Below, in pieces: positions 14,422 to 14,852 of a stretch of 14,852 nucleotides of DNA (position 1 is the stretch's first letter; each line of letters begins with the position of its first letter). The position numbers were made by a program, and so were the translations under genes. This stretch comes from Chitinophagaceae bacterium UBA2791 (GTDB lineage Bacteria > Bacteroidota > Bacteroidia > Chitinophagales > Chitinophagaceae): positions 146,237-161,088 of the forward strand of contig DEHV01000006.1 in the NCBI GenBank assembly GCA_002352105.1, in the 5' to 3' direction. The notes beneath the pieces are model-generated. The model was given only the letters and a program-made list of their open reading frames with translations. It ran no database searches and was not told the origin of the DNA.

Positions 14422-14852
14422 ATGAAACAATATTTATTTTTTGCCGTTTGTTTCCTGCTTTTAAGCGGCTGTTATACGTTTAAGGACGTCAGTATCCAAC
14501 CTGCCGAAGCCAAAACGGCCAGGGTGAATTATATTGAAAACAGGGCCCCTTATATCAACCCCCAGCTCGGCCCGCAGCTCACCGATAAGCTCCGGCAGAA
14601 GATCAATAACCAGACAAGGCTTACGATGATACAGGGCGAAGACGCCCATTATGAGATCTCGGCGGTGATCACCAACTACAGCGTTTCCACTTCCGGCATA
14701 TCCGGTCAGCAGGCCGCGACCAATCGGTTGACCGTCACCGTGCATATTGAATTTGAGAACCGGCTGGACGACAAGCTGAGTTTCGAGGCCGATGTTACGC
14801 GTAATTTCGATTTTAACGCCAACCTGAGCCTGCAGCAGGCGGAAGCGCAGCA
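14422..14852 (+). CDS. lptE: LptE family LPS-assembly lipoprotein (N-terminal part, runs off the right edge)
   Basis: An ATG at 14422 opens a frame that continues to the end of the window, 143 codons. It begins with a lipoprotein signal peptide: MKQYLFFAVCFLLLSGC, lipobox LSGC and Cys17. The mature part has a KTARVNYIENRAPYINPQL segment, then QLTDKLRQKINNQTRL, YEISAVITNYSVST, and NRLTVTVHIEFEN. This order is typical of the Bacteroidota LptE family (LPS assembly, outer-membrane partner of LptD; the fold is shared with proteobacterial LptE although identity is low). It lies 9 bp after the sigma-54 activator and is surely in the same operon. The 3' end is missing; family members are usually about 165-175 residues, so little is lost. 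Confidence 0.85.
   Translation, partial: MKQYLFFAVCFLLLSGCYTFKDVSIQPAEAKTARVNYIENRAPYINPQLGPQLTDKLRQKINNQTRLTMIQGEDAHYEISAVITNYSVSTSGISGQQAATNRLTVTVHIEFENRLDDKLSFEADVTRNFDFNANLSLQQAEAQ

Noticed and set aside
14461..14745. Minus-strand 94-residue frame opposite the right edge
   Set aside because: The plus strand encodes a lipoprotein signal and an LptE-like sequence in an operon; the antisense frame has no support.

Overview
The window looks like chromosomal DNA of a Bacteroidota member, most probably near the Chitinophagaceae. The evidence is a secreted PKD-repeat protein with a type IX secretion sorting tail, a Bacteroidota-type LptE lipoprotein, a DnaG and MiaB of that lineage, a sigma-54 activator next to lptE, and promoter-like TAnnTTTG boxes. 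Base composition is balanced and looks even. I see no insertion sequence, phage gene, CRISPR array, tRNA or rRNA.

Layout. (1) 1-133, minus strand: the first 44 codons of rpmI (ribosomal protein L35), cut by the window edge. It is preceded by about 120 nt that can fold into a compact multibranch structure. (2) 357-3770, plus strand: a five-part periplasmic or outer-membrane lipoprotein that joins ThuA, a PQQ sugar dehydrogenase propeller, PKD, cytochrome c and a CBM-like tail. (3) 3802-5934, minus strand: an EF-G-like translational GTPase with a changed catalytic motif. It is convergent with gene 2 and only 31 bp from it. (4) 6062-6442, minus strand: a small coiled-coil protein of unknown role with its own terminator. 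(5) 6663-9554, minus strand: a large secreted protein made of five PKD/Ig-like pairs and a type IX sorting domain, with a terminator just after it. (6) 9690-11621, plus strand: dnaG, starting at TTG. (7) 11700 to the right edge, plus strand: miaB, a sigma-54-dependent activator without a receiver domain, and the start of lptE, arranged as an operon.

The genes fall into three themes. Core information processing covers L35, DnaG primase, MiaB tRNA modification and the EF-G paralogue. Cell-surface and carbohydrate-related functions are the ThuA/dehydrogenase lipoprotein and the PKD protein. Outer-membrane biogenesis under possible sigma-54 control is the activator plus LptE. Most of the window is ordinary housekeeping content. 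The points most worth a second look are the structured rpmI leader, the redox fusion lipoprotein, the His-to-Tyr change in the EF-G-like GTPase, and the coupling of a PspF-like activator to lptE. I did not find a clearly new multi-gene system.
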